DNA from: Blastocladiella emersonii ATCC 22665 | Taxonomy: Eukaryota; Blastocladiomycota; Blastocladiomycetes; Blastocladiales; Blastocladiaceae | Direction: 5' to 3' | Length of the DNA: 64,000 nt | Assembly (NCBI GenBank): GCA_025594325.1 | Contig: JANHCV010000014.1 | Span: 558,001-622,000 of the forward strand | Shown: in pieces, positions 1-10,143 of the stretch | Layout: each line of letters starts with the position of its first letter | Numbering within the stretch: the first letter of the stretch is position 1 | Made by a program: the position numbers and the translations under genes | The notes under the pieces: generated by a model | The model's database searches: none | What the model was told of the DNA's origin: nothing | The model's input: only the letters and a program-made list of their open reading frames with translations

Positions 1-2174
1 CACCGTCAATGGCGCCATCCGGGACGGCCTTGAAGAATTCAAGCGAGAGCTTGTCATGCGCCCCAAGGCGATGATACATGTCAAGCACATATTGCAAGTC
101 CGCTTGGAGGAGAATCTTCACCAGTCGGAGCGTTGGCGACCGCTCATAGTGCTTGCAACTGCAAGGGGGAGGGACAAAGACGCCCATGTCCCGGTCAATC
201 ACCTCGATTAGCGCGTAACTTGACTGCCATTGCGAGAGCATGCCTTCGAGTTGTGAGACTGCGACGGGCGGAAGTCGTGACGCCCAGCCGGGTGCAGGGC
301 CGTCCAGCGCAACGAGCTTCGAGAGCGCCTGGTAAAATGGCTTCTGAAAAGTGAGCAAACAGGACGTGCAAGCTGCTCGGCCGCTCCCGTTGCTTAGAAG
401 CTTTGTGAAGGGCAGTCCCCGCCGCCGGGCTATTGAATCACTCCAGCAGCGAAACTCGTTGGCCAAGGCCATGAGAAGCAAAGCGGTATAGGCCAGCGCA
501 GTTCCCGTTTCGCGGATATGGTCAATCGCCATGCTTTGCAGGCTGGGGTAGAAGAGACAGACGACCGGGATCCAGTACAGATCGGAGAAATACTTTTCCA
601 AGCAGCGGGGAGATGCCTTGGAAAGAAAGGAGGTTGCGAGCAGAAACTGGGGGCGCTGGGTTCGAAAGACACCGTAAGGGAGAAAAAGCCATTGGAAAAC
701 CCGCTGAACATCCGCCGGGACGGTGTCCTGCTCAACAAAGATGTCGACAAGGACGTCGGCAAGTTCCGAGTACAATTGAAGCACGCGCTCCGACGTCAGG
801 TACTCGTGGGTGCGGCGTACGATCGCGATTGCCGGGTTTTCACGCGGCGGCCCACCGCCGGATATCGCGTGTTGGAACTCTACATGTACCGGGCGTAGTG
901 AATTTACGTTGAGGAGCGGGTGTGATGAAGTGCTCAGACGCACCCTGCGCAATCAAATCGTCGAATTGCTCGCCAAGTCGGCCGACCAAAAGCTGGAAAT
1001 GTTCGGCCAGATGCGACTCATCTGGCTTTCGGAACAGCAGTCACTGGTTGTGCAACCAGTACTCTTCACCGAGAGAGCTGCAATCAGAAAGTATAGCAAG
1101 CGACTCTTCGATTCCTGGGCGAACGGTCCACCGTGCTAGGGCCTGCTGCGTGACGCCAAGCCTGCCGGCATGCGTGCATTGCGCGATCGCGTACTCTGGA
1201 TAACGTTCAAGAAAGTACACGAGCAGCTTGGGCGAGGAATGGTTGGCCAAGTGAACCGCAAGCGGGAAGCCGCCCAAGCCGTGGGTAGCGAACGCGCTCC
1301 AGCCGCTCATAATCAGCCAATCGAGGACCTGGCAGGTACTTTCCATATGGTCACCAGCGTTCGGAAGATGGACGCAAAGGAGGAGCTCGGCCACGGAAGG
1401 GTCTTGCACCTTCTGCCAGAGATGAATCGAATCGCAACCAAAGCGGACATCGAGTGCAATGCTGAAGACGCGCATGTCCCAAAGACACAGGCCGAGAAAG
1501 GCCAGGACATCTGCGATGCGGGGTTCCGGCGAAAGGCAGCGTACGATGCCGAGATTGTTCCCTTGGCACCAGTCGGAGACAGAATAGCTCAGCTCAGCCC
1601 AAGTTGCCCAAGGGAGCCGAAGCTGCAGGAGCTTAGGCGCACGTTCGAAAGTGTCGTAAAGAACTGAGGAAAGAGCACTTGCACTGCCGTAACGCGCAAG
1701 CCCCAGCAAGATTTGGAGCTGTGCGTGCACGGGGTACCAATAAACTGGGTAGAGGTAGGCGTCGATGTGGTTGAGTGACAAACGAAGCAGCTCGGATGCC
1801 TCGTCTGGTTCGTCAGGGAGTAGGCGGAGGTGCGGCTGCATGGCCTCCAGAAGCGACTTGGAAGTGGCGTCGAGTAGAGAGACTATCGAGTAGTTGGACA
1901 GAAGCAGCTCGTTACCAGGCACGAGGAGTACCGTGGCAGGGGTGTTGAGAACAAGCGGACTTGGAGCGAGCCTGTTTACGGCAATTGCCATGAGAAGACG
2001 AGCAATCCAACCGCGCCTGACGCAAAAGTGGCGAGTCGTCGCGGAGAGGTGACGCGTCGAGACGACGAGGTTCGTTCGTGGCGCGGCGAGTTCCAAAATA
2101 AGCAAGAGTGGTTCAAGTGGCAGGTCTCCAAGGCTCGGAGCGAGTGATTGCATCAAGTTTTCATTAGATTCCAT
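1..2174 (-). pseudogene. Family-1 F-box-like/helical-repeat gene, interrupted by one in-frame TGA; 3' end outside window
   Basis: Start chosen at the ATG at 2174 (MESNENLMQ...), matching the start module of paralogs; the frame is open further upstream. Residues about 15-50 are F-box-like (DLPLEPLLLILELAAPR), followed by helical repeats with 'LDWL' signatures. The frame is open to a TGA at 1041-1043, yet the paralog at 32485 aligns through it (TGA where that copy has Arg), so CGA-to-TGA is likely. An intron at 880-943 (GTGCGT donor, TGTAG acceptor, 64 nt) restores the frame at the family's conserved phase-1 site (Gln-Glu-Phe-Gln). Exon 2 is then open to the window edge and keeps both Cys motifs (CTSC, CSCK) and 'LEFFKAVPDGAIDG'. 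Only one lesion is visible, so it may be young, or a truncated protein may still be made. Molecular function is unknown; an F-box-like N-terminus would suggest an SCF adaptor (inference). Confidence 0.7.
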
Positions 2175-2397
2175 TGTCATTAAGCTCTGTACGAGTCGGC
2201 ATCCGTCGGTCGAGCCGCCGCACATGGCCTCGAGCAAACAGGCGTGCGCCACAGGAGCGAGATCAGGTGAGTGTGGCGTCTCGCGTCTCACACTGTCTCG
2301 CGGCGGTTCCCAGCTCTCCTGTCCGAACGACGAAGTCGTCAGCCCGAAACAAACCATCAAATTCTATTGTGCAGCGGGAAATGCAGCTGATGCAACG

Positions 2398-2724
2398 TCA
2401 CTCGAGTGAAAAATGCTTGCTGCTCAGGAGAAACTGCCACGCCCGGGGGGCGAGTCGAGCCATCTCCTGCGCGATTTCGGCCAGCGAGTGGCCTCGTTCC
2501 TTGAGCCCGTCGACGGTAGATTTAAGCTTGAATATGTCGCAAGCGCCTTCGAGCACGCTGTCAGGCAGTGCCCGAAAGAATTCAAGCGGCAACGCCTTGT
2601 ACAGCCCAGTATCCATAAACATGCCGAGCAGCTCCTTGTCATTGAAGCGCAGGAGGGTGGTGATGAACGATAAGCGAGGGTAAGTGATCGAGAAGCCGCA
2701 ATTGCATTCAGCCGAACGTGACAT
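2398..2724 (-). pseudogene. Detached C-terminal fragment of a family-1 gene
   Basis: This short reading frame corresponds to the last ~105 residues of the family-1 protein at 32485. It has the CNCG motif, a 'PRLS' segment, 'LPLEFFRALPDSVLEG' and the terminal 'MARLAPR' helix. It has the strand and order expected for the missing tail of the broken gene at 3505-5590, but about 0.8-0.9 kb of unrelated sequence separates the two. No promoter or start of its own is convincing. Best read as the 3' end of that gene, cut off by an insertion or rearrangement. Confidence 0.65.
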
Positions 2725-3504
2725 GATCTCTTACTTAACGGAGCTCGGTCCTGATTAATTGCTCATACAATGGGTATCACAGTGCATTGCGGTGAACGGC
2801 CAGCCAGGAAAAAAACTCCGACTTTTCCCCGCCCGTGCGTTCAAGCCACGCGGCTCATCTCGGACCCGCGCGCCGGTCACTCCACGTGTGCGAGGCGGCC
2901 CGCTCTCTCGCCTTCGCCTCGAGCGGCAGACCCGCAAGAAGCACGTCGTCCCTCGCCCGCTCCCTCTCTCTCTCCCAGAACCGGTCGAAGCTGGGCGGAC
3001 TCTCATGTAACTCTTGGCAAGGCAGTGGACGCTGCTGCACCGCGCACCGTGACGGCGGCCAACCTGCGGCTCAGGGCGGTGGGACCGCACCTGGGACCGC
3101 GCCAACTCCCGCCGATCCCGCGTCCTGTCACCGTTTGCGGAATCACTGCTTAGCTGCACGGCGTTCGTCAACCCAGGCGTGCGTGCGAACCTCATCTGCT
3201 GCGTGCGACCGCGCCACGAGTCCCGCGCTCAGGATTCAGTTTGACGCGGGCGCAGCTCACGATGGCCGCGCAGCGACAGGGGAGGGGTCCAGGGGGGAGG
3301 GTCTCCCTCCCTCCGGCTCTCAGAGAAGTCCGCTTGATTCTCCGTGAGATGCGCTTAGTGGGCTGACTTCGAAGCAAGGTGGAACCGTGTGCGCGTCGCA
3401 TAGACTGGGTCTGCAACCAACCGCGTACGCCCAAGGTGTCCAATGCCCTCACAGATTTCACGGGCGAGTGTGCGACACGCTCATGCAGCAGAGTCATTGC
3501 TGAT
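2725..3504. other. Unrelated insert separating two parts of a family-1 gene
   Basis: No family homology and no convincing coding frame. Content is GC-rich with pyrimidine-rich stretches near 2950-2995. It splits a gene that is continuous in the paralog at 32485. I could not find terminal inverted repeats or a target-site duplication by eye, so whether it is a mobile element, a promoter fragment or a rearrangement is open. The left edge of the gene body is blurred (family similarity fades near 3640). Confidence 0.4.
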
Positions 3505-5590
3505 TTATGTGCGGTGCGCGATGCCATTCATAGACGAGATGCGCTGCGAGTACAGAATCCGTCGTCGGACACTCTGTGTGGTGAGGAACTGAGAGTTTAT
3601 GACTTTTGCCTCGCGAAGGGTTCCCACAGGCGGCCTGTGGCCGGCCACGGAGCTGCTAGTCCAAGTCGAAAGCTCGTTGGAGTTGAAGAAGTAGCACCCA
3701 AGCTCTTCACCCATCTCGTAAGGAAGTCGCTTGAACGAATGCGGGCCCGGCCCGGCAAGCTCAATCAGCTCGCGCAGGGTTTCGAAAAAGGGCGTCTGCT
3801 CCGCAAGCGCGCACTTGTCGCAGGTGTTACCCCGCTCGCCCAGCTGCAGAACGTGGTAGACAGGTTCGGAAATCGCAGCCAGACAAAGCAAGGACAAAAA
3901 TTTGGTCACCGTGCACGAGGAGCGAATCAAGTCCTCGGCGAAATCGTGCGTGCCTGGATCGCGAAGCACAGCAACGGGAAGCCAAGCAAGTGTTGCTTCA
4001 TAAGAGCCTTGGAGTGAGGTTTTCCTGCGAATAAACGCATTGAGAAGCCGGAATCGGATCCACTGCGAAATGAGATTGTCCTCTTCAAAGAGCGAGTAGA
4101 GGTCGGTCGCGTCGTTGATCACGCGGGGGCAGGACCTTGCCAAAGCATCGGCAAACTTGTCCACAAGGCTGTCGATGCGATCGTGAAAGTACCGCTCGGC
4201 GCAATGAACAGCGAGTTGCGCCGCGGCAATGTTGCCAGGCTTTAGCCTTGTTTGAAATTCTACCGGGAACGGCGAGGCGATGAGTTAGACCAAACTGCAG
4301 ACGGACCAGCGAATGAGCTCGGGCAACGCAAATCGAACGAACCTTGAACGAAAACAGCTTCGAAGCGGTCACCAAGCTGCGCGGCAACAAGCTGGAACTG
4401 GGCCGCCAAGTCCACAGCGTCGCCGCTGATGTCAATGAGGTTTCGAAGACTCAACAGCCAAAATTCCTCGTCGAGAAGGCCAAGCTCGGCCAGCTCAGCG
4501 AGCGATTCCTCGAGCCCGGGACAAAGCAACCACCGCTGCTTGGCTTGCTGCAACACGAGACCGCGATCAGCAAATGGGATCTGCGCATACTCGGGATAGT
4601 TTTACAAGAAGTAAACGAGAAGATCGGGGGAAGGATATGCGCACAGACAAAGAACAAGAGGCGTCCCATCAAAGTGTTGAGTTGCTACGTGGTTCCAACA
4701 ATGCTCCAGGAGCCAGTCCAACTGGTCGATCGCGTCGTCCAGATCAAGGCCAGCACGGCCCAGCTGATGCAGCAAGTGCTTTGCGACCGCCGGCTTCGTA
4801 AGATTCTTCCAAAGCTGGGTTGCGTCGAGACCGAAGCGCAAATCGGTGACCAAATCAAGGACGTCTAGCTTGTACATGAATAGCGCCAGGTGAATGAGGA
4901 CGTCCGCAAGCGTAGGGTCGTGTGACATGCGGCGGAGGCTCGCGACGAGCCCGAAGCGATGAAGTACTGGTAAACCTCCCAGTTGAGCTCGCCCCACGTC
5001 ATCCACGGCAAACGGATTTGGAAAAGGAGCGGTGCTTGCGCAAATGCGCGTTCGAGGACATGGGACAGCGCCGTTGCGGTTCCGGCACGCGCGAGCCCGA
5101 GAAGAATTTGAAGAAGCGTGTGCAAGGGAAGGCCGAAGCCGGTGTGAATCCGGCGCGAGTCCACGAGTGTGAGCGCCTTGCGAAGGGTCACCGACGCACG
5201 CGGCTTGTTTCCGTCAAAGTCATGAAGCGACGGTGAGATGACATCAAGAAGAGAGTGAGAAGCAGCAAGAATGAGGTGCTCGATGTCGTCAAAACGCAGG
5301 ATGCGGTTACCCACACAGGCCAGAGCGTTTCGTGGGAGCGACAGGTAGCTCTGCCCTTCAAAGTCACAGAGAACGTATCCGAACAAGTAGAGCTTCCGGA
5401 TTATCCATGCACGTGCAAGATGCGGCTGTCGGGCCACCTCGACAAAGGCGCGAGTAGCGAGGACGACGGCCAGTCGAGGTGTGGCGAGTCGCAGCACTTT
5501 GGCCCGGGCCTCGGCAGGAAGGTTTAGGAAGGACGGCCTGGTGCATTGCATGTGGTTCATTGTGGTTTCCATTGGTATTGACTGCTCCAT
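3505..5590 (-). pseudogene. Family-1 F-box-like/helical-repeat gene with frameshift, nonsense codon and split 3' end
   Basis: Start at the ATG at 5590. The N-terminus has the F-box-like 'LPAEARAKVLRLATPR'. The body aligns with the gene at 1-2174 and with the copy at 32485. Lesions: a one-base frameshift between about 4925 and 5000 (before 'LRRMSHDPTLADVL'); an in-frame TAA at 4602-4604 where relatives have Glu; and loss of homology after about 3640, the tail being displaced to 2398-2724. An intron at 4260-4342 (GTTCGT donor, TCTAAC branch, GGTAG acceptor) joins '...FVQ' to 'EFQTR...' at the conserved family site. The CDKC motif is retained. The family function is unknown; this copy is unlikely to make a full protein. 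Confidence 0.72.
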
Positions 5591-5775
5591 GTTGATTTCG
5601 GCGGCGAGGCGCTCCGAACTTGACGGCGACGAGCTTGGTCGGTCCGTCAGCTTGCGCCACTCACGAGATGGCCATGGGTGTGGCGCAACGCGTTCTGAAC
5701 CGTCTGCGAGTGACGAAACCATGAAGCAAGTAGTATTACAGCTAGAGATGTATGTGTGATAAATTTTGACGGAAT

Positions 5776-7070
5776 TTACTCGGAGGAGAACCCGCTCGAG
5801 GCCGACAGCGACGGCTCGTTCTTCACTTCAACTGCGAGCTTGCAGAGCTCGCTCAGGCACACGTCGTACAGCAGCTCCCACAGCAGGTCCGTCTCGACGA
5901 CGCCCTGCGGGATACCGCGCCCGTGGTACAGCTTGCGGCCCATGTCCTCGCGCAGCACCTGGGTCATGTAAAACTCGATGAACGCGGGCGGAAGGCGAAC
6001 CCGCTCCATCGCGAGCGTGATGAGCTGCGGCGGGACCGAAAATAGCGCTGTGTTCTTGGTCAAAAAGCATGGTCAAAGCGATTTTGCGCGACCGCCGAGG
6101 CAGAATTTGCTGGTCTCGCCCTTGACGGCTTTCACCGCGAGCCACGACACATGAATGTAGCGGGGCTCTGCGTCGAGGACCGCCTTGAGAGCCGTCGCGC
6201 CGCGCAGTACGTTGTGCGCAGCCAGCGTCGCGCGGATCCGACCGACGAGAATCTTCATGAGCAGCGACGCGGCCGCGGAAAGCAGCGTGTTGGAGCGAAA
6301 GCGGTCGACGGGCACGGCGCCGGGGAGCACGACGTACGAAAGGTCCCGCTCAGCGGGCGAAGGCAAGGTGCCCGTGCGCAGGCAGAGTCCAAGAAAGTCG
6401 CAGAGGACTGATGCAGCCGCATCGCCTGCATTCGCAAAGAGCTGCGTCGCAAGATCAGTCGCCTCGGGTCCGCTGTTCATCGCGAGGGTGAGCTCTTCAA
6501 ACGTGGGCGCCGACATCAGATCGCTCCAGATAACAGCCGAAACGTGATCAAGCGGAGCGAACGCGCGGACCCATGGATCTGAGAGCGAAAGGTACCCGTC
6601 AACGTCGAAAAGCGGATCGGCAGCGTATGCGTGAATCCAGGTGCGCGCAAACTGGACGGGAGGACGCTCATTACGGGGCAGCAGAAGCGACCCTTTGCGG
6701 GTCACCGTTTTGCCAAAGTAGACAAGGCCGTACAAGTAAGGGTCTTTGGAAACCTTGTCAATAAATTACGCCGCTCGGGTTTTTTGGTTTTGTGAACGAA
6801 GTGCGTGTAGTAGAGCACGAGGACCGCCGTCTCGGGGCGCGCTTCAAGGAGCGCAAGGAGAGCGGCAACCTTGGCGGGCTTGGTTTCCCGGTCAGCAAGA
6901 CCGCCAACGTCCTGGATCACGATATCCATGCGGGCCGAAGGCTTGGCTTGCCGAGCGGTCGGCGACGAGCGAGACTGGGTCGGCGCCGACTCGGCGCCGG
7001 CGGCATTGGGCTCAGGGCCGTCCAAGAATTCCGGGCAGTTTGCATCAAGTTTAGTGCATTCGTTTTCCAT
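5776..7070 (-). pseudogene. Relic of a non-LTR (LINE-type) retrotransposon: endonuclease start plus reverse transcriptase pieces
   Basis: Three minus-strand pieces are in order. At 7070-6702, 'MDIVIQDVGGLA' followed by 'ALLALLEARPETAVLVLYYTH' (short segments) resembles the N-terminus of an APE-type endonuclease, which then breaks off. At 6735-6073, a linker and the first RT blocks: 'LCLRTGTLPSPAERD', 'LLSAAASLLMKILVGRI'. After an in-frame TGA (6073-6075) the same frame continues with 'FSVPPQLITLAMERVRLPPA' and the RT block 'GRGIPQG' (GxxQG motif). The Asp of the RT active-site block is not visible ('ALFSV' instead of 'AFDSV'), most of the endonuclease is missing and no YADD box is present, so it is dead. 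Its first codons resemble the start module of family-1 genes. Confidence 0.6.
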
Positions 7071-7504
7071 GGCGGTATGTCTAGCGAGGGCGAGTAAGGG
7101 AGCGAGGATTCAAGCGCCAGCTCGAGCGCCACAATGGTTGGCTTCGAGGTCCGTCACATGATAGTTTGACGCGTTAGACGCCGCGCGGCCGCCGCGAGTC
7201 AAGTTCCCGCAACGAGTTTCCTTGCCCCCACACATGCAGGGGCAAACGCAGGTTGCACATACCTGCTCTCCCAAACCTCGTGTAACTCTAGACGGAGAGC
7301 ACCGCTGCGTTGCTCAGCAGGGACGATAGCGCAAGGCTCGCGTCAACGCCACCAACTCGTGGCACGAGCGCCTTGTGAGCTATCCTCGGCATCGACCGTT
7401 TCCTCGAACCCCACTCGGTGCCCATAACGCTCGAAAATGATGTGCAGTGTATGCCAAGTAGTGCATGTCCTGTGTTCCTCCTCTGCTTCACTTCCTCACC
7501 CACT
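7071..7504. other. Gene-free interval
   Basis: Lies between the retroelement relic and the 3' end of the Cys-rich gene. It contains a TCACATGA-type E-box-like site near 7155 and a GACGCGTTAGACG stretch, both of which recur upstream of family genes. No coding frame is supported. Confidence 0.4.
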
Positions 7505-8725
7505 TCACCGCTGCTGCTGGCGCACACACTCGTCGAACGCGGGAGGGAACGCGAACCCGCACTGCCCGCGGAGCGACGGCTGCGGCGCGCAGACGGCGTA
7601 GCGGAGGTGGCAGGTATCGCGTGGCCCGTTCGGCGTGCGGCAGTCCATGGGGAAGAAGTCGTCGGGCCCGACGCAGTAGAAGGGGTTGCACGGGGCGCGC
7701 TTGCACGGGTTCGGGACGGGCGTGGGTGTCGCGGTCGGGCGGGACGAGGTGGTGCTTGTGGTCGGGCGGGCGGTGGTGGCCGTCGGGCGGGCCGAGGTTG
7801 TGGTGCTGGTGGTGGTGCGGCGCGTGGATGAGGTGGACGCGGGGCGCGACGAGGTCGAGGTCGAGGTCGGGCGAGGCGGCGGGACAATCACGATGGTGCC
7901 GGCGACGTCGCCGCCGGCGTCCGTGGTCGGGGTCTCGCCCTCGCAGTCGGCGGTCTTGGTCGGCGGCGCGTACGCCATCGTGGTAGTCGTGGACTCGGTG
8001 CAGTCCTCGGTCGCCGAGGTGGCGGCGCTGCTACTACTGCTCGCGGTGACGCCGGCGACCTGGATCTCGGCGTTGGCGAAGCTGTCGTTGTCCGAGCTCT
8101 TGATGCAGCCCGTCTCAGCTACACACGCACACACCCGGGTCAGTCTCCGCTCTCGGACCGCGCGCAGCGAGCGAGCGGGAAACGTACTCCATCGACACTG
8201 CTGGTCCCACCAGATCCACTGACACGTAGTCGTCGACGCGGACCCGACGGGGCACGCCGTGGGCTCGCGGGCGGCGCCGCACGCGTCGGCGGGGCACTCG
8301 AACGGGCACGCGCTCTGGACTACACACGCTCACCCAGCGTCAGTGTTCCCTTCCTCACAAACCCGTGAGAACGTACCGCGCTGACACGCCCCACCGCGGC
8401 GGATACACACGGGCTTGCTGACGGTCTTGCCGTCGTTGCACAGCTTGACGGACTCGCGCTCGGCGCCATCCCCATCAGGACAGGCGCACGTCAAGTCGTC
8501 GAACGGCACGCACAGGCCGAGGTCGGCGCCGAACATGGAGAAGGTGTCGCAGCGGTAGCCGGCGGGGCACGCGGACGCGTCGCAGGTCGGGGCGACGCCG
8601 ATCAGGAGGTCCGAGGCCGCGGAGGCGACGACGGCGAGCGGGTTGGTGTTGGTCGAGAGCGGCGCGGGGTGCGCCGTAGCGGCGAGGGCGAGGGCCGCGA
8701 GGATGACGAGGAGGGGTTGCTTCAT
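7505..8725 (-). CDS. Secreted cysteine-rich protein with Ser/Thr/Pro-rich stalk
   Basis: Three exons: 8377-8725, 8188-8319 and 7505-8118. Introns of 57 and 69 nt both have GTACGT donors and TGTAG acceptors, giving 364 aa. Residues 1-18 form a clear signal peptide (MKQPLLVILAALALAATA). A first Cys-rich region follows (CDASACPAGYRCD, CACPDGDG, exon-2 CPFECPADACG). The middle third is a threonine/serine/proline stretch typical of O-glycosylated cell-wall linkers. The C-terminus is a second compact Cys-rich module (CKRAPCNPFYCVGPDDFF ... CGFAFP ... DECVRQQQR). No catalytic motif is recognised and no GPI signal or transmembrane segment ends the protein. Likely extracellular or wall-associated. The family is not recognised; splice sites were judged by eye and keep one frame throughout. 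Confidence 0.75.
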
Positions 8726-9164
8726 GGTGATCTAGTGGTAGTCTCTTGCAGCGAGTTCTATCAGTCTTGCTTAGGGGGGACGAGAGCAAGGGTGCGCGGG
8801 GGCTCGGCCGCACCAAGTAGGCGCGCCGTGGCAGGCCGACTTGCCCAAACCGCGCTGAGCGCTCGGCGCCGCCTTCTTGTTTCCGCACGCGCGCGCTCGC
8901 TTGTTCTCTGGGCGCGTCGTGACGCGTCGCCGGCAGGTGCGAGACGTGCGAGACGCGCCGCGCCACGGTCCGCGTGACCGGTCAGTCGGGGATCGGCCGC
9001 GGTGACGGGGGCGGCGGGCGGCGCACGTGCGGCCTTTGACGCGCGGCAGAGTGCGTGGCGCCGCTTCTCGTCTTTTGTGAGATGCTCCTAGTCTTGGCGC
9101 TCATCGGAACTCTCTCTCCCCTCCCCATCACTGTCCATTGCAACGCATCAACAACCCTTGAACC
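8726..9164. promoter_or_regulatory. Divergent intergenic region between secreted protein and verprolin genes
   Basis: A 439-bp head-to-head interval; both genes start from it. It holds pyrimidine-rich stretches just before the verprolin ATG (about 9108-9130) and no supported coding frame. No TATA box is obvious. Confidence 0.4.
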
Positions 9165-10088
9165 ATGGCCGGCCCGCCTCCACCACCCCCGCCGCCGCCG
9201 CCTCCCCCGATGGGCGGCGGCCCGCCCCCGCCTCCTCCACCGCCCATGTCCTCCTCCGGCCCACCCGCTGGCGGCGGCGGTGGCGGGCGCAACGCCCTCC
9301 TCGCGTCCATCCAGCAAGGCGCCAAGCTCAAGAAGACCGTGACCAACGACCGCTCGACGCCGCTCGTCTCGCCGCCGTCGTCCGCCTCGTCGACCCCCGC
9401 CCCGTCGCGCGCCGCCGGTCCCGGTGGCCCCGCCGCTGCCCCCTCGGGCCCTCCCGGCGGTGGAATGATGAACATGGGCGCGCTCCTCGCGGGCGTGCAG
9501 CTGCGCAAAACCGGCGCGTCGTCGGCCAACGCCGCGCCCGCCGTCGCGCCGAGCGTCCCCGCGGGTCTCCTGCGCAAGTCGGCGACGGCCGGGCCGGGCA
9601 CCGCGTCGCCTGCGCTCTCGGCTTCCGCCAACGGTGGTGGCCCGCCAGCGCGGACGCCGCCGCCGCCGAGTCCCGTCGCCCCCGCGCCGCCGCTCGGTGT
9701 GCCCGGTATGCCGCTGCGCAAGGTGCCGAGCATGCCGAACACGAACGCCATCGGGTCCTCGACGCCCGCGCGGCCCAACGTCGCTCCACCCCCTCCCCCG
9801 CCAACGACCCCGCCATCGACGGGCGCGACGTCGCCGCCCGGCCGCCGCGCTCCGCCTCCGCCCGCGGCTCGCCGAGGTGCGCCGCCGCCGCCGCCTCCGA
9901 CACGCCGCGCGGGTCCGCCGCCGCCTCCACCCGCGGCGGGGCCGAGCCGTGCACCGCCTGCGCCCATGGCTGCGCCACCAGTCCGTGCACCGCCCGCGCC
10001 CGCCACGCCCGTCGCGATTTCGTGGCCGAACGAGGCCGATTTCCCGCCGCCGCGGGCGTTCCGCGGGGTCGCGAAAGTCTACGTATGA
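9165..10088 (+). CDS. VRP1: Verprolin/WIP-like actin-regulatory protein
   Basis: An intronless 307-aa protein made largely of polyproline runs. Residues 3-27 are polyproline; a WH2 actin-binding motif follows at about 42-58 (RNALLASIQQGAKLKK). A second WH2-like segment (MGALLAGVQLRKT) lies near residue 105. More proline blocks separate short 'LRK' repeats. The C-terminal ~20 residues (EADFPPPRAF ... KVYV) resemble the WASP-WH1-binding tail of WIP/verprolin. In the known family, verprolin binds G-actin and WASP/Las17 and promotes Arp2/3-dependent actin patches at the cell cortex. This matches in layout, although the protein is shorter than budding yeast Vrp1 (over 800 aa). It converges on the histone deacetylase gene, the two stop codons being about 55 bp apart. 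Confidence 0.8.
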   Translation: MAGPPPPPPPPPPPPMGGGPPPPPPPPMSSSGPPAGGGGGGRNALLASIQQGAKLKKTVTNDRSTPLVSPPSSASSTPAPSRAAGPGGPAAAPSGPPGGGMMNMGALLAGVQLRKTGASSANAAPAVAPSVPAGLLRKSATAGPGTASPALSASANGGGPPARTPPPPSPVAPAPPLGVPGMPLRKVPSMPNTNAIGSSTPARPNVAPPPPPPTTPPSTGATSPPGRRAPPPPAARRGAPPPPPPTRRAGPPPPPPAAGPSRAPPAPMAAPPVRAPPAPATPVAISWPNEADFPPPRAFRGVAKVYV

Positions 10089-10143
10089 GCCGGTGATGAT
10101 GTGGAATCAATATATATCATTTATCAAAACCCCGTCGCTCAAC

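Noticed and set aside
1039-1092. 52-nt GT-AG intron removing the TGA at 1041-1043
   Set aside because: The skipped segment aligns with coding sequence in two paralogs and splicing would shift into a frame with an early TGA.
2755-3195. 146-codon minus-strand frame in the insert
   Set aside because: Arg/Ser-rich composition with no motif; equally open frames on the other strand.
9128-10110. Gly-rich and Arg-rich minus-strand frames opposite verprolin
   Set aside because: Antisense of proline codons; no independent support.
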